From Cercis canadensis (Eukaryota; Streptophyta; Magnoliopsida; Fabales; Fabaceae), in contig QAOA01002596.1 in assembly GCA_003255065.1 (NCBI GenBank), forward strand, positions 208,280 to 272,279: DNA of 64,000 nt, in the 5' to 3' direction. The stretch's first letter is position 1; every line of letters begins with the position of its first letter. Position numbers and translations under genes: made by a program. The notes below the pieces were generated by a model. That model was not told where the DNA came from, did not search any database, and saw only the letters and a program-made list of their open reading frames with translations. Positions 1-12,336 of the stretch are shown here, one piece after another.

Positions 1-550
1 GATTTAGAAGATCCAGGAAATGGCTTCAAATATGGGCTTGGTGATAGTGGGCTTAAATCCCTATGGGCCGAAATATTGGGTATCTACAATAACCAAAATT
101 TATGCTACAGAAGTTTAATTTCTGAGCTTCTTCTGAAAAGTCTAAATTTACGCTTTTTAAACTAGTTTTTACATAAAATGATGTTTTTTTTTAAAAAAAA
201 AAAAATTCTATCCAAATTTACCTTTTATCTAAAAAGGAAAAGATTTTGTTAAAAGAATGTTTAATATAATTACTGAAACTAGAGTAAAAATAAAGAGGAG
301 GTTTGGACTGCTCCAAAAATTATCTATGTTTTCCAAATAGAAAAAGTCAAATAATTAAGGGAACAGGTCAAGAACTAACAAGATCACTTACAGGTCTTGA
401 ACCAAGAGGTAGTTAAAATAATGAGAGATTGTAATAAGAGGAGGATGCATGGTTGAGTTGATATAGCTAAAAGACCCAAAAAGAAAAAGATTTTGAATTG
501 TGTCACAAAATGGAAACTTTGGGAAAGTAAAGTAAAGAAATGGTACTTAC
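1..550. other. left edge, no gene recognised
   Basis: AT-rich sequence with homopolymer runs. It would be intron or downstream sequence of the broken MATE exon at 551-780 if that gene continued leftwards. I saw no second MATE exon here. Confidence 0.4.
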
Positions 551-780
551 TAGTACACCATTTATGAACCTAACAAGAATAGTGTAAACAAGAGAAAATG
601 CAGCTAATTGTTTGGAGCCAATGTGTCCCACAAATGCTTTGACTAATGATCTCGAGTGAAAATGGCTGGACCTGCTACTATCCACACCACCTTGCTCTCC
701 TTCCATATCTTCTTCAAAAATGCCAATTCTTCCTCTTGTTTTCCTATTCTTTTCTTTCTCACCAGCTTCTCCTCTTCCAT
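551..780 (-). pseudogene. MATE/DETOXIFICATION transporter first exon, disrupted
   Basis: Read on the minus strand, an ATG at 780 opens a frame with a charged N-terminus, then KIWKESKVVWIVAGPAIFTR, the typical start of plant MATE (DTX) multidrug and toxin efflux carriers. That frame stops two codons later. The expected continuation, FVGHIGSKQLAAFSLVYTIL then VRFINGVL, follows in another frame. The join lacks about ten family residues (those around FSTFGVNVIS), so a small deletion plus a frameshift has broken the exon. A consensus GTAAGT donor remains at 550-545. No further MATE exon is visible before the left edge. A sequencing error could restore one frame but would not replace the missing residues. 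Intact members are membrane antiporters in the plasma or vacuolar membrane. Confidence 0.65.
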
Positions 781-1558
781 TTTTCTTTTGGAACAAACAC
801 CCTTTGGGGCTCTAAATTCTAAATATTTTGGAGGAGGTTGGTAATGGAATCAAGAGAAAGTTATGGTTATTTATGACAAACTTGTCTTTTCTTTCTTTCT
901 TTTTTTATTCTTCAAAACAAATTCTATTTCGTTATGTATCCCATTAGTCCAATAATCTCACTCACTCTTCATTCCTATCTAACTCAATGCTCTGTTTTTC
1001 TCTTTTAAGGTCCACCCTTTCCTTATTCTCAATTCAACCACCCAAATTTCTTTGGATCTCTCCAATACTAAAGAAACATCCTTTTCAATCTCTGTTCGTT
1101 TTACCATAAGAAAATACTGTTGTTTTTTTTCTTTAAAGTGAACTTTACTTTCATTTGTTTCTTCCTCTATCTATCCAGATTTGACACAACAATGTGTCGT
1201 GTTAAACAAAATACAAAACGCACAAATGTAAAGAGATTCTTATATTAGCGAAGTGATTGGGATTTCTTAAGCGCCAATTACGCACTGCTACAGAAAATGG
1301 CAGCAAATGAGAATCTTGCAAAAATGACGTTTTACTGTTTTAGCTGCATTGGTCCAATCGAGCTTCATATGCGTGATTCATCTATGGATGTGATGTTTTC
1401 TAATTGTCTTTTGGTGAAGGCTAAGAGCCTTCACTTATGCTACTCTCTTATTACAAAGAGAAATAACTTTGTTAACCAGCAGTGTCACACCAATTCATAT
1501 TCACTCCATTCCTTCATTCTTTGCCTCTCTCTCTCTCTCTCTCTCTCTATTCAACACC
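781..1558. other. intergenic, promoter side of dioxygenase 1
   Basis: Pyrimidine-rich AT sequence without a supported gene. It should hold the promoter and leader of the dioxygenase starting at 1559. A CT dinucleotide run of about 22 bases (near 1528-1549) lies just before the start codon, a common leader motif in plants. Confidence 0.5.
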
Positions 1559-4500
1559 ATGGCTACAACTGCAAGTACAACACTCCCCAATATTGCTAGT
1601 GATTTCTCGCAACAGTCTTCTGTCCATTCACCCAATTTCATCACTGTCAAAGCATTATCTGAATCTGGCCTTACGTCCATCCCTTCCTCTTTTGCCTCCA
1701 ACAATAATCTTGAGGATCTTCCAGTTATAAACCCACCACAAGGTGCACTTCCCATCATTGACTTCTCTCTTCTCACCAGCAGTAACCCTCAACAAAGGAG
1801 CAAAACCATCCAGGATCTTGGCAAAGCTTGTGAAGAATGGAACTTCTTCATGGTATCAAGTTACATCACAAAGCTAATTAGCTAGATATGTATGAAAAAA
1901 CTGTTTACTTGCAAACTAACTAACACTGTTTATGATTCTCAGTTGATCAATCATGGTATCTCAGAGAGCCTGATGAACAGGATGATAGAAGGGATAACAG
2001 AATTTTTTGATCTGCCCGACGAGGAAAAGAAAGAATTCCAAGGGGAGAATATGTATGATCCTATCAGGTGTGGCTCTAGCTTCAATCCTGTTAAGGAGCA
2101 GGTGCAGTGCTGGAGGGATTTTCTCAATGTTTTTGTGCATCCAGAGTTCCACTTCCCTCATAAGCCTGATGGATTGAGGTACATCAATTTCTGCATATCT
2201 AGCTTTTCCTCGAGGGTAACTCCAAGGCTTTGGTTTCATGATAAGTATGCAATAAATTCATTCAAGCTAGCCAAAATTTGAATCCTAGGGGAATTTTCTT
2301 TGAATGTACCAGACCAATGTGGGTGCCCTTAAAATCACCCATTCAGCAACTTAGTTTGGATGCGCAAAAGCTACCAAAAGCTACCAAAAGATACCTATAC
2401 CACTAAAACCAAAAAAAATAAAATAAAAGCTTTTCCTATAGAAAATCTACACATTTTGTGCACAAGGATCAATATATATCACACAATTGGAAGTTTACTT
2501 CTCACAGAATTCATCTTAATCAGATACTGAAATAAGAGTAGAAATCTATATAATATTAATAATAGAGTACACAATGTAGAGCTGACAAATGTCGCTATCT
2601 AGGTGACGACAAGTGGCAGGTTGTGTGAATTTTCTTTATTCTACATCATTTAAAAAATAATCTAAAATATGAAGTATGTCTGATTTATAAATAAAAAAAC
2701 ATGAAAAAGAAATTAAATTTTGTGGCATTAAATAATTTCCATTTTTAGATTTTTCAGCATTTATTATTTGCTGAATAATTAAAAAATAAAACGTTTGTAT
2801 TTATTAGCTTCTATAAATATATTTCTTTGATATTTGAAATTCAAAATTAAAAATGCATATGCTACAAAATTGCATAAACTTAATTAATTTCTATACATAT
2901 GCCAAAACGCATGATGTACATCAAAATGATTAACTCATGGCTTTTTAATATTCGGTTAGTTATCATATTCCATTATAGTCAACCAATTATTTATGTCTAC
3001 ATTTACTGAATTTATAATTGGGGCCTATCTGTCACAATTCATGCCTAATTAAAACCAATCAAAATCAATGACTTAATTGCCAAGACCAATTGGTACACTT
3101 ATTTGTAAATATAAAATATAAATCAGCAATTTCAAGGGGATTGCCTAATTGATTTGACACAATTTCTCCTATGCATTTGAAGTTCTCTAATCAGCATTTA
3201 AATTACATTTTTTAAATTGAAATTGAGGGCTGTGCAGCAGATGGAATTAAGAAAAAAATAGGGTTTCTTGGTCCCCATTCCTGTGTAAACAAGAGAAAAC
3301 TCATCTCCTTCACTCTCTTTAGCATGACCATTGGTGTAGGATCCTCTTCAAAATGGGCTCCAATAAGAATTTCCCTTGCAAAAGTTATTGGGAAGGCTCA
3401 TCTTCATCTTCCGTATATAAGGTTTCTCTCCTTCACTCTATTAAATGTTGATCTATTGCTTTCTTTTTGTTAATTGGTTCTTGGCTTTATTCATATGCTA
3501 GCTTTCTATGGATTTCATTTTGTCTCTTACATCTGAGCATTTGTGTCATTAAAAGGTGTGTTTTTTGTGTTTTCCTCCACAGAAAGTTTTGTGAAGAAAA
3601 ATAAAACGGTAATCTCTCTCTCTCTCTCTCTCTCTATTTGTCTTGTGTTTTCTCCATTCATGCTTGATGGAATTCCTTAACTTTTGTATACATCTTAATT
3701 TATTAACATAGGTCGGTTTATCTTTCTCAGAAAACTTCATGTTAATAGTAAGGTAAGTTTAAAGATATGAGCTTCTTTAAGAAAATATGAATTGTAATAA
3801 GCTTCTTGCACATCCAAGCTTATAATAGAGAAATTTTCTCTTATCTCATCATCCTAGCAGGGCACAAGTGCTATTGGAGGTAAGAAAAATACATTTACCG
3901 TTCTACTGTTGTTGAATTTTTTTGCCATGTTTGAATTCTGATTTTAAATTGGGAGGATCAAGGTAGTGTTGAACTGCTTAGAATCTTGATTTTGTTTGAT
4001 TCATACTGTGTAAAAATACAGCATAATATCATGTTAGCATCCTTCCATTTCGTGTTGTGCACTTCCTTCTACCCAGACCAATGCAAATTATTGCTTGAAG
4101 ACTGTTTGCTTATAGGGTGATCCAAATTATCACTTTATGCAGTGAAGTCTTTTTTTCTTTCTTAATTTCTTTCTTCTTTTAGTCTAAAAACATAATATAT
4201 TTGGATTTTCTTTTCTTGATTTGTCTTCCTTTAATTTTCCCTTAGCTTTATGAGTAACCAGAGATTCAGGGCTATCAAGAAAACAAAGCAAAGATCTTTG
4301 TCAACTTATAGCTAGCTTTTAATTCTCTATTCCCTTTTTTCATTGTGATAGGCCATTGCCTTATGCGCTAGAAGATTGGAATGGAATATCATCCACGTTT
4401 GAGCCATATGGACTAAATCAATTGTATGCAATGATACGTGGAACGATGGTGAAGGCACCAAGTTCTTGCTGGATTGTTTTTTTTCAATAATCTTATTACT

Positions 4501-7500
4501 TGAAAAACTTCAATTGTTATTGTCTTTTAACTAGGGCACTCAATGATATTTGTGAATCAAATATAATGATGAGGTTATAGAAGATGGAACCTGTATGATA
4601 ATTGCGGCTGTTGCAATTTAGATTCTTTGTAGTCAATAAGAATCTGAGATTGTTAAAGTAGTGCTACAATGTCTTGGGTTTTTACAAAATATTATTTAAT
4701 AAGCTCACTTAAAAATGCTTGTGACATTGTGGTTAATTAATTGGCAGGTGGATATTTTCTCCACTAACAAAAGAGAGCATGTTAATGGTAAGTGTATTCT
4801 CAATGTCCATGTGATCTTCTGTCTATACTTATTCATTGTTGACCATATCTCATTTAATGTATAGCATGGTTTAATGCCTCTTAATTTTTCGATCTACAAA
4901 ACTATTCCTATTGCGTTTGCTTTTTGCACTAGAAAATTTTGGTTTTTGCCATTGTTGATAATCAAAAGGTTACAATATAAGTTCCTGGTTGCAAGAGGTC
5001 TCTTTGTTCTTCTTTCCCTTTTGTTGGGGTAGGAGTGTTTGTGTAGAGGGTCACTAAAACAAATTAGTAATAATTCCTATCTAACATGGATTCATCAGAT
5101 AAAATGTGGACTGCCCTTAATAGGATAGATGACTATGACTCATATCCTTTTCAGTTTTCTGTTTGATGGGTTCTTTTTTTTTTTGTGGTTGTAAATTTGA
5201 GCTCCTTTTATTCTTACAGATACAGATTTGCCATCCAAACATATAGAGAATATAAGTCTTCTAGATAGGGATTAGAGAAAATAGGCATGACAAGGAACTG
5301 CACATGGGTAAATACTGCCATCCAATATGAGCAAGTTTTTGAGTGGGTGTTCTTTGATCCACCTTATATTAGCGGAAAGTAAAAAAATGAAGATAACTAA
5401 GCAAAAAGAATAAAAGAAAAACATTGGATTTACGTATAGTTCACTACCTAGGTTTCATGTGGGGACATGAATGGTTGTAGTTTTTTAGGGATGACAAGGA
5501 GGAACGAATTTTTTTCTTAGATAGAGAGAGTCTACTTATTTGGTGTAATTTTAGTATTGACCTTTTTCAATGTTCTTTAATTTATTTGAGAGTCTACCTC
5601 TTTCTGACATTGGCTTCAAATTAGGATTTCATTTGTTAGAGTAAGATTTATTAATTCAATTGTGATTTATTTTTTATTTTTTTGTTGGAATCAATATGAA
5701 AGTTGCTTACAGCAATTAAGATCCCGGGGCAAAGTATATTTTGATTATAGAGAAGAAATATGTTTTATGCTAAGTTACCTTTTATAATTTGGTGTTGAGC
5801 ATCAAGTTGTGTAGCCTCCTTTATCAATGCATATGAGCTAGAGATTTTTCTTATGTTTTTTGAAATATCATTGGTATGGACTTTACACATTTTTCTGAAA
5901 TGTGCTATGCTTAAACTTTTTGGCTGCGAAGTGTGAGGGTTTCCTTCTAACTATGTTTGTTATCTCTATTATATTTGCTTAAACTTTGTACATTTTTCTA
6001 GCAATTCCAATCTTCTCCTTGTGCAATATAGAGTTCAACTACTTTATTCTTATAAGAGTTTTCTTTTATGAGATTTAATCAAGCTAGAAAATTTAGTAAG
6101 GTGACTTTGTCACAGGACTATATCCCATATTATAATTACAATTTAAATTTGTACATATTTATAATGATAATTTGGATGACACATGGCTACTCTAATTAGG
6201 TGTCAATTTCTCTATCTTGATTAAACATAAATGGGTGCAATGAGTAAGGTTTAGGTAATTAATAATAAGGATTGAACACAAAAGGGAACAAAAATTAATT
6301 TTATAAATTCTTTTGTCCACTGGAGGCTACATAGTATGGAATAATCTATCCTCTCCCAAAATTCCTCCCCAACCAGTCCCAATGGATAAACATGGGACCT
6401 CTACGCGAGAGTACCAAGTACATAACTATATGGGTGTTCCCAAGGATGGTCAAGTTATGGTTTTAAGAAAGAAATATTAAATATTTTGTAGGACTTTGAG
6501 AAAGAATGGGATCAGACTATGTGTATATGCTTCATAAAATTCTAATATGATGATAATTTAAATAACCAATTGATGAACAAACTTTAGAGAAGTAACCCAA
6601 TGAGTTTGCTAACTTGGGACAATTGTCCCTATCAAGACGACAACAAGTGGCAGCATATGGGAATTTCTTATATTCAAAAGTATTTTAAAAATAATATATA
6701 ATATGAATCATGTGTGCTTTATAAAAAAATTGAAAAAATAATTAAAATTTGTGGCATTAAATAACTTCCATAATTAGCACATAGAATTTCTGTAATTTAA
6801 AATCAATTAATAAAACATGAATATCAATTTGAAATCAATGTTTTAATTGCTATGCTTAATTAGGGCATTACATGTTAGAATGTATGTGGACTAAATCATA
6901 ACAAAATACATGTGCTGAAAATTAAATTAAATTAAATAAATCCAAAAATTAAAAGAAAAACCTCCTAATAATTATGATGATAATCAACTAACAATTTGTA
7001 TTATGATAGTGTATGAGGTCATAATTTTTATTACTAAACCTAATTATTTTGAATAATTAAACTATTCAATTTAATTTTGGAAGACCACCTCCACCGAAAT
7101 TATAATCCATAATTATTCAATTTCGGTTGAAATAAATTGTCAATTACTCTCCTTAATTTTAGTCATGCAATAATTGTTGATTTTTGAATTTGAATTTTAA
7201 AATTAGGAGTATACATTTTTGCCTCTATAATCCTCTATATATATTGCACCCTATGTGAGTTTATTCACCTTTCACTGGCAGATTGTTGCAACGTATTTCT
7301 CCATCTCCAGCCATACCTAGGTTTGCTCATCCAAACTATTTTATTTCGCTTATTGTTGCTCTCTTTCTCGATATCAATTCCATTCTAATATATCTCTTCA
7401 TCTCCTTATGCAACGTTATTACTCTTTTACTTTTTATAATTCTTTCCACCTCCTTAATCTCCATAAATAATAAAGTTTATTTTTTCTTTATACAATATTT

Positions 7501-10500
7501 GTCTCTGTAATATTTGGTTTTAAATCTATCCTTATTTTTTTAGCATCTCTTCTATATCCTAAAACAACAAAGTTTGTTCTTTTTCTATACATCATTTATT
7601 TATGTAATATTGGTTCTTAAAAATATTTTTCTTTATTATATATTTCTCCATCTCCTTATACAGCTGTGTGACTCTTTTACTTTTTCTTCTTCTTTCCATC
7701 TCCTCAATCTCCAAAGGTAATAAGATTTGTTCTTTCTCTATACATTATTTGTTTATCTAATATTTGGTCTGTCATTTTTTCTTTTTTCAGCATCTCCTCT
7801 ATCTCTCAAAATGGCAATCAATTATAAATGGTAGTCAATCAATTATAATTACTAAAACTTTTCATTTATTGAAATTCAATTAAAAATTTATTTCTTTAAT
7901 TTAATTTATTCTAATTATCAAAATTTTCCTTAATTGTCTCTTTTTAACATTTATGTAAAAGTTGAAAATTTTCATATTAAATAGTAGTCAATCAATTATA
8001 ATTATCAATTGATTGCAAACATATAATATTGTTGAATTTCATGTTAAATGGTAGTTAATCTATTGTAATTATCAATTTATTAGCATTAATACACTTCCAT
8101 AATTAGCTTCGAAGATTATTTGTATTATAAAATAATCTAAAAATGCAAAAGCATGGGGTCAGTGAATTAAATATTTTAAAACGCAAATTAGTTAGGAAAA
8201 CAATTTTTGCCTTATATAACAATGCTAATTGAAATCTCTCAAGACTATTTGATTGATTGTAGTCATCTAATTTGCAAAGAGCATGATTAAGTATTGGAGG
8301 AATTTTAGCTAATTGTCAATAATCAAACCTATTTGAAATTATAATTAATATGTCTTGCATTAAATAATTTTTTTTAGATTTCTTAATTTCTAATATTTGC
8401 AATAAAACAATTCAGATTGTTAAGGATGAGGGAATTCAAAAATTAAAATAAAACATGAATATCAATTTGAAATCAATACCTTAATTGCCTTTCTTATTTA
8501 GGGCACTACATGTTAAAATATACGTGGACTAAATTACAATTAAGTATATGTTCTGGAAATTAAATTAAATTTGAAAAATCAAAGAAAAAACCTCCTAATA
8601 ATTACATCCCATAAATTTCTTCAAATTTGAAACTAATGAATATTCAAATTGCCAATCTCCATAAATTCAAATTGCAATACACAACAACAACAAAATTCTT
8701 AATAACCAGATTTTGAATTTAGTAGCATTGAAGTCAAATTTAAAAAAAAAAATGCCAAATTAGTTACTTTCCAAATTGATTGTCAATCAATGAATTATAA
8801 TTGACATTTGAATATAACTATTGTTTAATTTTTTATTTTTATATTAATTTCGGATTTATTTTTGTTTAAATTTTTTAGCAATATATGATTGTTGCACATA
8901 TTTATAGGAATTTAATTTTGAAAAATATTAGGGTTTTTTTTATATTGCCTCTTTTGTGAATAAATAGGGTCCCAAGCTTAGACATTATCCTTTCCTCTTA
9001 TGCTTTGTGTTTTTTATTCTTGCACAGAAACTAATACTTTCTATTTTCTTCTCCTAACATAAGTGTTAGTTTGATTCTCCTTCTCATGGATAAAAATGTA
9101 AGCATCTAAACTTTCTTTGCTTTCCCTTTTCTTATTTCTTATATTCTTTGTTTGCTATGCTCAAGGGTTTGACAATTGACAATAATATAAATAGGATCAT
9201 CCATTTAGTCTTCTCTATCAATTCATGGCTGCCTTCATTGAATTTTGGAAGTTAATAGTTTATTTTCTTTTGATATTTTTTAATTGCAATTTTTCTAGAG
9301 ACTAAATTTGGATGGTATTTCTGTATAGCATTGGCTGTCTTTCATAGGGGTATTGGAGATATCATATTTTATGAGGTACAATGTCTAAAAATTTTAAAGC
9401 TTTTAAAGGGCTTTGAATTTCTCCTTCTTATGGATGAAGAAGTAAACATCTAAAATTTCTTTTCTTCTTTGTTGATATTTCTTATTTGGTTATTGTTTTT
9501 CCTTTTCTACACTTATATATTCTTTTCTTGATATGTTCAAAGGATTGCAAATCAACAATGATATAAGTAGGATCAATCTTCTATCATTCTCTATCAATCC
9601 ATGGCTGCCATCATTTTTTTTTTCATAAAACGGCTGATTTTCTTTTGATATTTTTTAATTTGTGATTTTTTTTTGAAAAAGAATATAAATAAGAACAAGT
9701 ATTATTTAAATAAGAATGAGGGTCATTTATGATGTGGAGTTAAAAAAAAGAAAGTGAAAAATGTTGAAATTTTTAAATTAATCTAAAATTATAAAATTTA
9801 GATTTCTGAGTCATAATTTTGTCTAATTCAACAGCTCATAGTAATTTAAAATGTAATTTATTTTAACTATACTTTAGTAAGGCAGCTCTGCCATTATCCA
9901 CAGAATTATGCCCTATAATAACTTCACTTAAGATTTATAGAAATTAAGAATGATAATTGGATATCAAGGGTTCTCTAATTAGCAAAGATGTTCTCAAGTC
10001 ATCTAGCTCAATTAGCAAAGATATGTCATTTGCAGGGAAAGTCATGGTATTGGTTGGAGACTTTAGGCATATATTATTAGCAATACTAAAAGGCACACAA
10101 CAAGAAATTGTTTCTGTCACCATCAAATCATCTTATCTCTGGATATATTGTTAGGTAATTACTCTAATTCATTGAGATTACAACGAGTCTATTCGAATGC
10201 GCATTATCTATACTAATGTTCATTTTACGATCGCTCTTATAGGTACTTACCTTGACAAAAATCATGAGGTTGGCAATAGGATCTTCAAATGCAGACGCGT
10301 TGAAAATTAGCAAGTTCACATCATGACTGCTGAATATTGGTGATGATGATGCATGAGATCTAAATGATGGTGAAACAAATATTGATATACCGAATGACCT
10401 TTGTGTGCATAGCTCTCATGAATCAATCATTGATATTGTTAACTCTACCTATTTTGAGTTTTGGACAAACATGCACGATCCAAATCACTGTCAAGAAAAA

Positions 10501-12336
10501 ACTATTCTCGCACCTACCATAGAAGTGGTGAAACAAATAAATGATTATATGATTTTTTTTATGTCTGGTGATGAGAAAGTTTTTCTGAGTGCAGACAGTA
10601 TATGCAAATCGTTTGGGAACGGAATGGATGACATCCACACACCCAAATTCCTACATAATATCACATTGTCTAGCCTACCAAATCACATGTTATCATTGAA
10701 AGTTGGTGTGTTAATCATGTTATTGAGGAACATTGATCTTCGTAAAGGACTATGCAATGGTATGAGACTAATCATCACACTGCTTGAAAAATATGTGATT
10801 GAAGTCAAAATTATTTCAAATAGTAATTCAGGAGAGAAGATATTCATCTTCAAATTGAATCTGACATCATCTGAACGAAGAATGCGGTTTCAATTAAAAC
10901 GGAGGCAATTTTCTGTGTTTTGCTATGACAGTAAATAAGAGTCATAGACAGTCACTTTCTCATGTGGGGCTGTACCTCCCAATACCAATATTTAGTCACG
11001 AACAGCTTTATGTAGCTTTCTCAAGAGTTATAAGTTGGAGTGGTCTGAAGGTGTTGTTGATAGATTTAGATGGGACGACCATAAAGAGCACAAAAACATA
11101 GTCTTCAAGGAGGTGTTCTATAAGATCAATCGAAGATGTATGTTATAAAATGAAAAGCCCTACAAATTCTAAATATACTTCTACAAAATAAATATGTACT
11201 TATATATTTATTTATTGGTCCTGTAATATAATTTTAGGTACACAGGAAAATGGCGAGCCCTTAGCAAAGTATCATATCAATAGCAGTTCAAATCAGATAC
11301 TAGAGGTTATTTCATTGATGTGATATCACATTGCCACATTATTAGATTATAAGAAATCCTATAAGTAAGTACTGATCACAAACTTTATTTTATGTCAGAC
11401 CCTGTCCCGCCCCGCCGCGCATCACGCGGGGCAATCTACTAGTAAATTAATAATAACAATAAACAATATTCTTACTTCAATTCTTGATGCTGCAGTGATG
11501 CTGCGTTTGAATACATAAAAAATATCAGAGAAATCACGAGGGAACTTCTCAAAGGTGTATCAGAAAGCTTGGGATTGGAACCAAACTACATAAGTGAGGC
11601 TGTGAATCTTGAGTCAAGTCTACAAGTCTTTGTTGCAAATCTGTACCCGCCATGTCCACAGCCAGAACTTGCAATGGGGCTTCTTCCTCACACAGATTAT
11701 TGCTTAATGACATTACTCTTGGAGAATGGTATCAGTGGCCTTCAGATTCTGCACGACGGCAATTGGGTGAAAGTACATGCTCCTCCCAATGCCCTTATGG
11801 TGGTCACAGCTAGTCAACTTGAGGTGCTTCTCTAGCTTCTTTTATGATTATGGTCTCAATTTATAGAATCTTTAGAAGTAATATGGTTAGTAAAATGATA
11901 TTTTGCAAGGATTCTCAGTAATATGGTTACCTGAGCAGCTGAGCTATATATAACTACTCTATAATTATGAGTCCATCTCGTATTCATAGAATGTGCACAA
12001 ATGCAATTATAATATAGATGGGCAAGTACATAGTAATATCTAGCAGGATTTCATTTGTGCAAACCAATCAGTTCTAACTTTCTTTCTTGTGCTCAGATTG
12101 TGACTAATGGGAAGTACAAGAGCAGTGAACATAGGGCAGCCATGTACAGCAAGGTTAAAAGGATATCACTAACAATAGGAAATGGACCATCTCTAGACAA
12201 AGTTATAAGGCCAGCACCAGAGCTTGTGAATGAAAGCCACCCACCAGGCTACAGAGCTGTAACATACAGGGAATTCTTTGAAATGCACCAACGAAAGGGG
12301 TCCAAGAAGAGTGCATTGGATTTTATACGCATTTAA
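1559..12336 (+). CDS. 2-oxoglutarate/Fe(II)-dependent dioxygenase, copy 1 (Helitron in intron 2)
   Basis: Four exons join in frame: 1559-1852, 1943-2178, 11496-11823 and 12097-12336, giving 365 residues, full length for a DOXC-class soluble plant dioxygenase. Exon 1 encodes the DIOX_N segment (PIIDFSLL, GKACEEW). Exon 2 begins LINHGISESLM. Exon 3 holds the jelly-roll core with iron ligands H242 and D244 (PHTDYC). Exon 4 holds the third ligand H298 (SEHRAA) and the 2-oxoglutarate-binding R308-x-S310. The sequence resembles the 2-ODD19-like group; the substrate is unknown. Splice phases (0, 2, 0) match the other copies exactly. Intron 2 is 9.3 kb against about 150-250 bp in its relatives because a Helitron sits in it. 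EEWNFF replaces the usual EEWGFF. All reading frames are open, so the gene may still work if the long intron is spliced. Confidence 0.85.
2583..6769 (+). repeat. direct repeat of the Helitron 5' subterminal region
   Basis: About 155 bases at 2583-2740 recur diverged at 6618-6769. Shared words include GACGACAAGTGGCAG against GACAACAAGTGGCAG, and TTTGTGGCATTAAATAA in both. The second copy lacks a clean TC start. This fits an older related Helitron end inside the present element, or an internal duplication. Confidence 0.65.
6813..8604 (+). repeat. direct repeat inside the Helitron
   Basis: About 155 bases at 6813-6974 (beginning AAACATGAATATCAATTTGA) recur at 8451-8604 and end in both copies with CCTCCTAATAATTA. 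The copies have diverged by substitutions and small indels. Confidence 0.6.
7375..7800 (+). repeat. diverged tandem repeat inside the Helitron
   Basis: A pyrimidine-rich unit of roughly 250 bases occurs twice (about 7375-7560 and 7635-7800), sharing CATCTCCTTAT, CTCTTTTACTTTTT, TTCTTTCCA and the motif around ATTTGTTTAT. The open frame at 7283-7510 lies in this low-complexity repeat and is not a gene. Confidence 0.5.
9073..9615 (+). repeat. direct repeat inside the Helitron
   Basis: Segments at about 9073-9240 and 9418-9615 share TTCTCCTTCT, ATGGAT, GTAAGCATCTAAA/GTAAACATCTAAA and TATCAATTCATGGCTGCC/TATCAATCCATGGCTGCC. They are diverged and of unknown role. Confidence 0.5.
9957..11070 (+). 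pseudogene. Helitron Pif1-like helicase remnant
   Basis: Three blocks read as the C-terminal half of a Helitron PIF1-type helicase, the enzyme that drives rolling-circle transposition. Block one (9957-10136) includes MSFAGKVMVLVGDFRHILLA and ends SSYLW, the Walker-B-side region. Block two (10405-10920) includes TLSSLPNHMLSLKVGV, IMLLRNIDLRKGLCNGMRLI. Block three (about 10924-11062) reads MTVNKSHRQSLSHVGLYLP, then QLYVAFSRV and SGLKVLLID. Block three is in a different frame from block two, so there is a frameshift near 10920. The N-terminal half and the Rep nuclease are missing, so no active protein is expected. The orientation agrees with the element ends. Confidence 0.8.

Larger units (their letters stand above)
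2545..11442 (+). mobile_element. Helitron, about 8.9 kb, non-autonomous remnant
   Basis: The element starts with TCTATATAATATTAATAATA at 2545, a plant Helitron 5' end, and ends with CTAG at 11439-11442. Just before the end is a GC-rich hairpin, CCGCG-CATCA-CGCGG at about 11414-11428. It lies between A2544 and T11443, the A/T insertion site expected of Helitrons, with no target duplication. To the right, the host intron resumes with the AACAATAAAC and TTCTTGATGCTGCAG motifs shared with intron 2 of the sister genes. Only decayed pieces of the helicase remain (about 9957-11070), and I found no Rep domain. Several internal direct repeats suggest rearrangement or nesting. Most of 3300-9900 is AT-rich with no recognisable coding content; captured gene fragments cannot be excluded. 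Confidence 0.85.

Noticed and set aside
503-796. 97-residue minus-strand protein as a single gene
   Set aside because: The first half is out of frame with the MATE sequence; only the second half (KAFVGHIGS onward) is meaningful.
7283-7510. Hydrophobic 75-residue open frame
   Set aside because: Lies in a low-complexity tandem repeat inside the Helitron; residues reflect TTT/ATT codons.
10405-10938. 177-residue open frame as an independent host gene
   Set aside because: Its motifs (LSSLPNHMLSLKVGV, RNIDLRKGLCNG) are those of Helitron helicases, and it lies inside the element; it is a broken piece.
2179-11495. Two separate dioxygenase fragments (exons 1-2 and exons 3-4) as two pseudogenes
   Set aside because: Splice phases and sequence join perfectly across the Helitron, so one split gene is the simpler reading.
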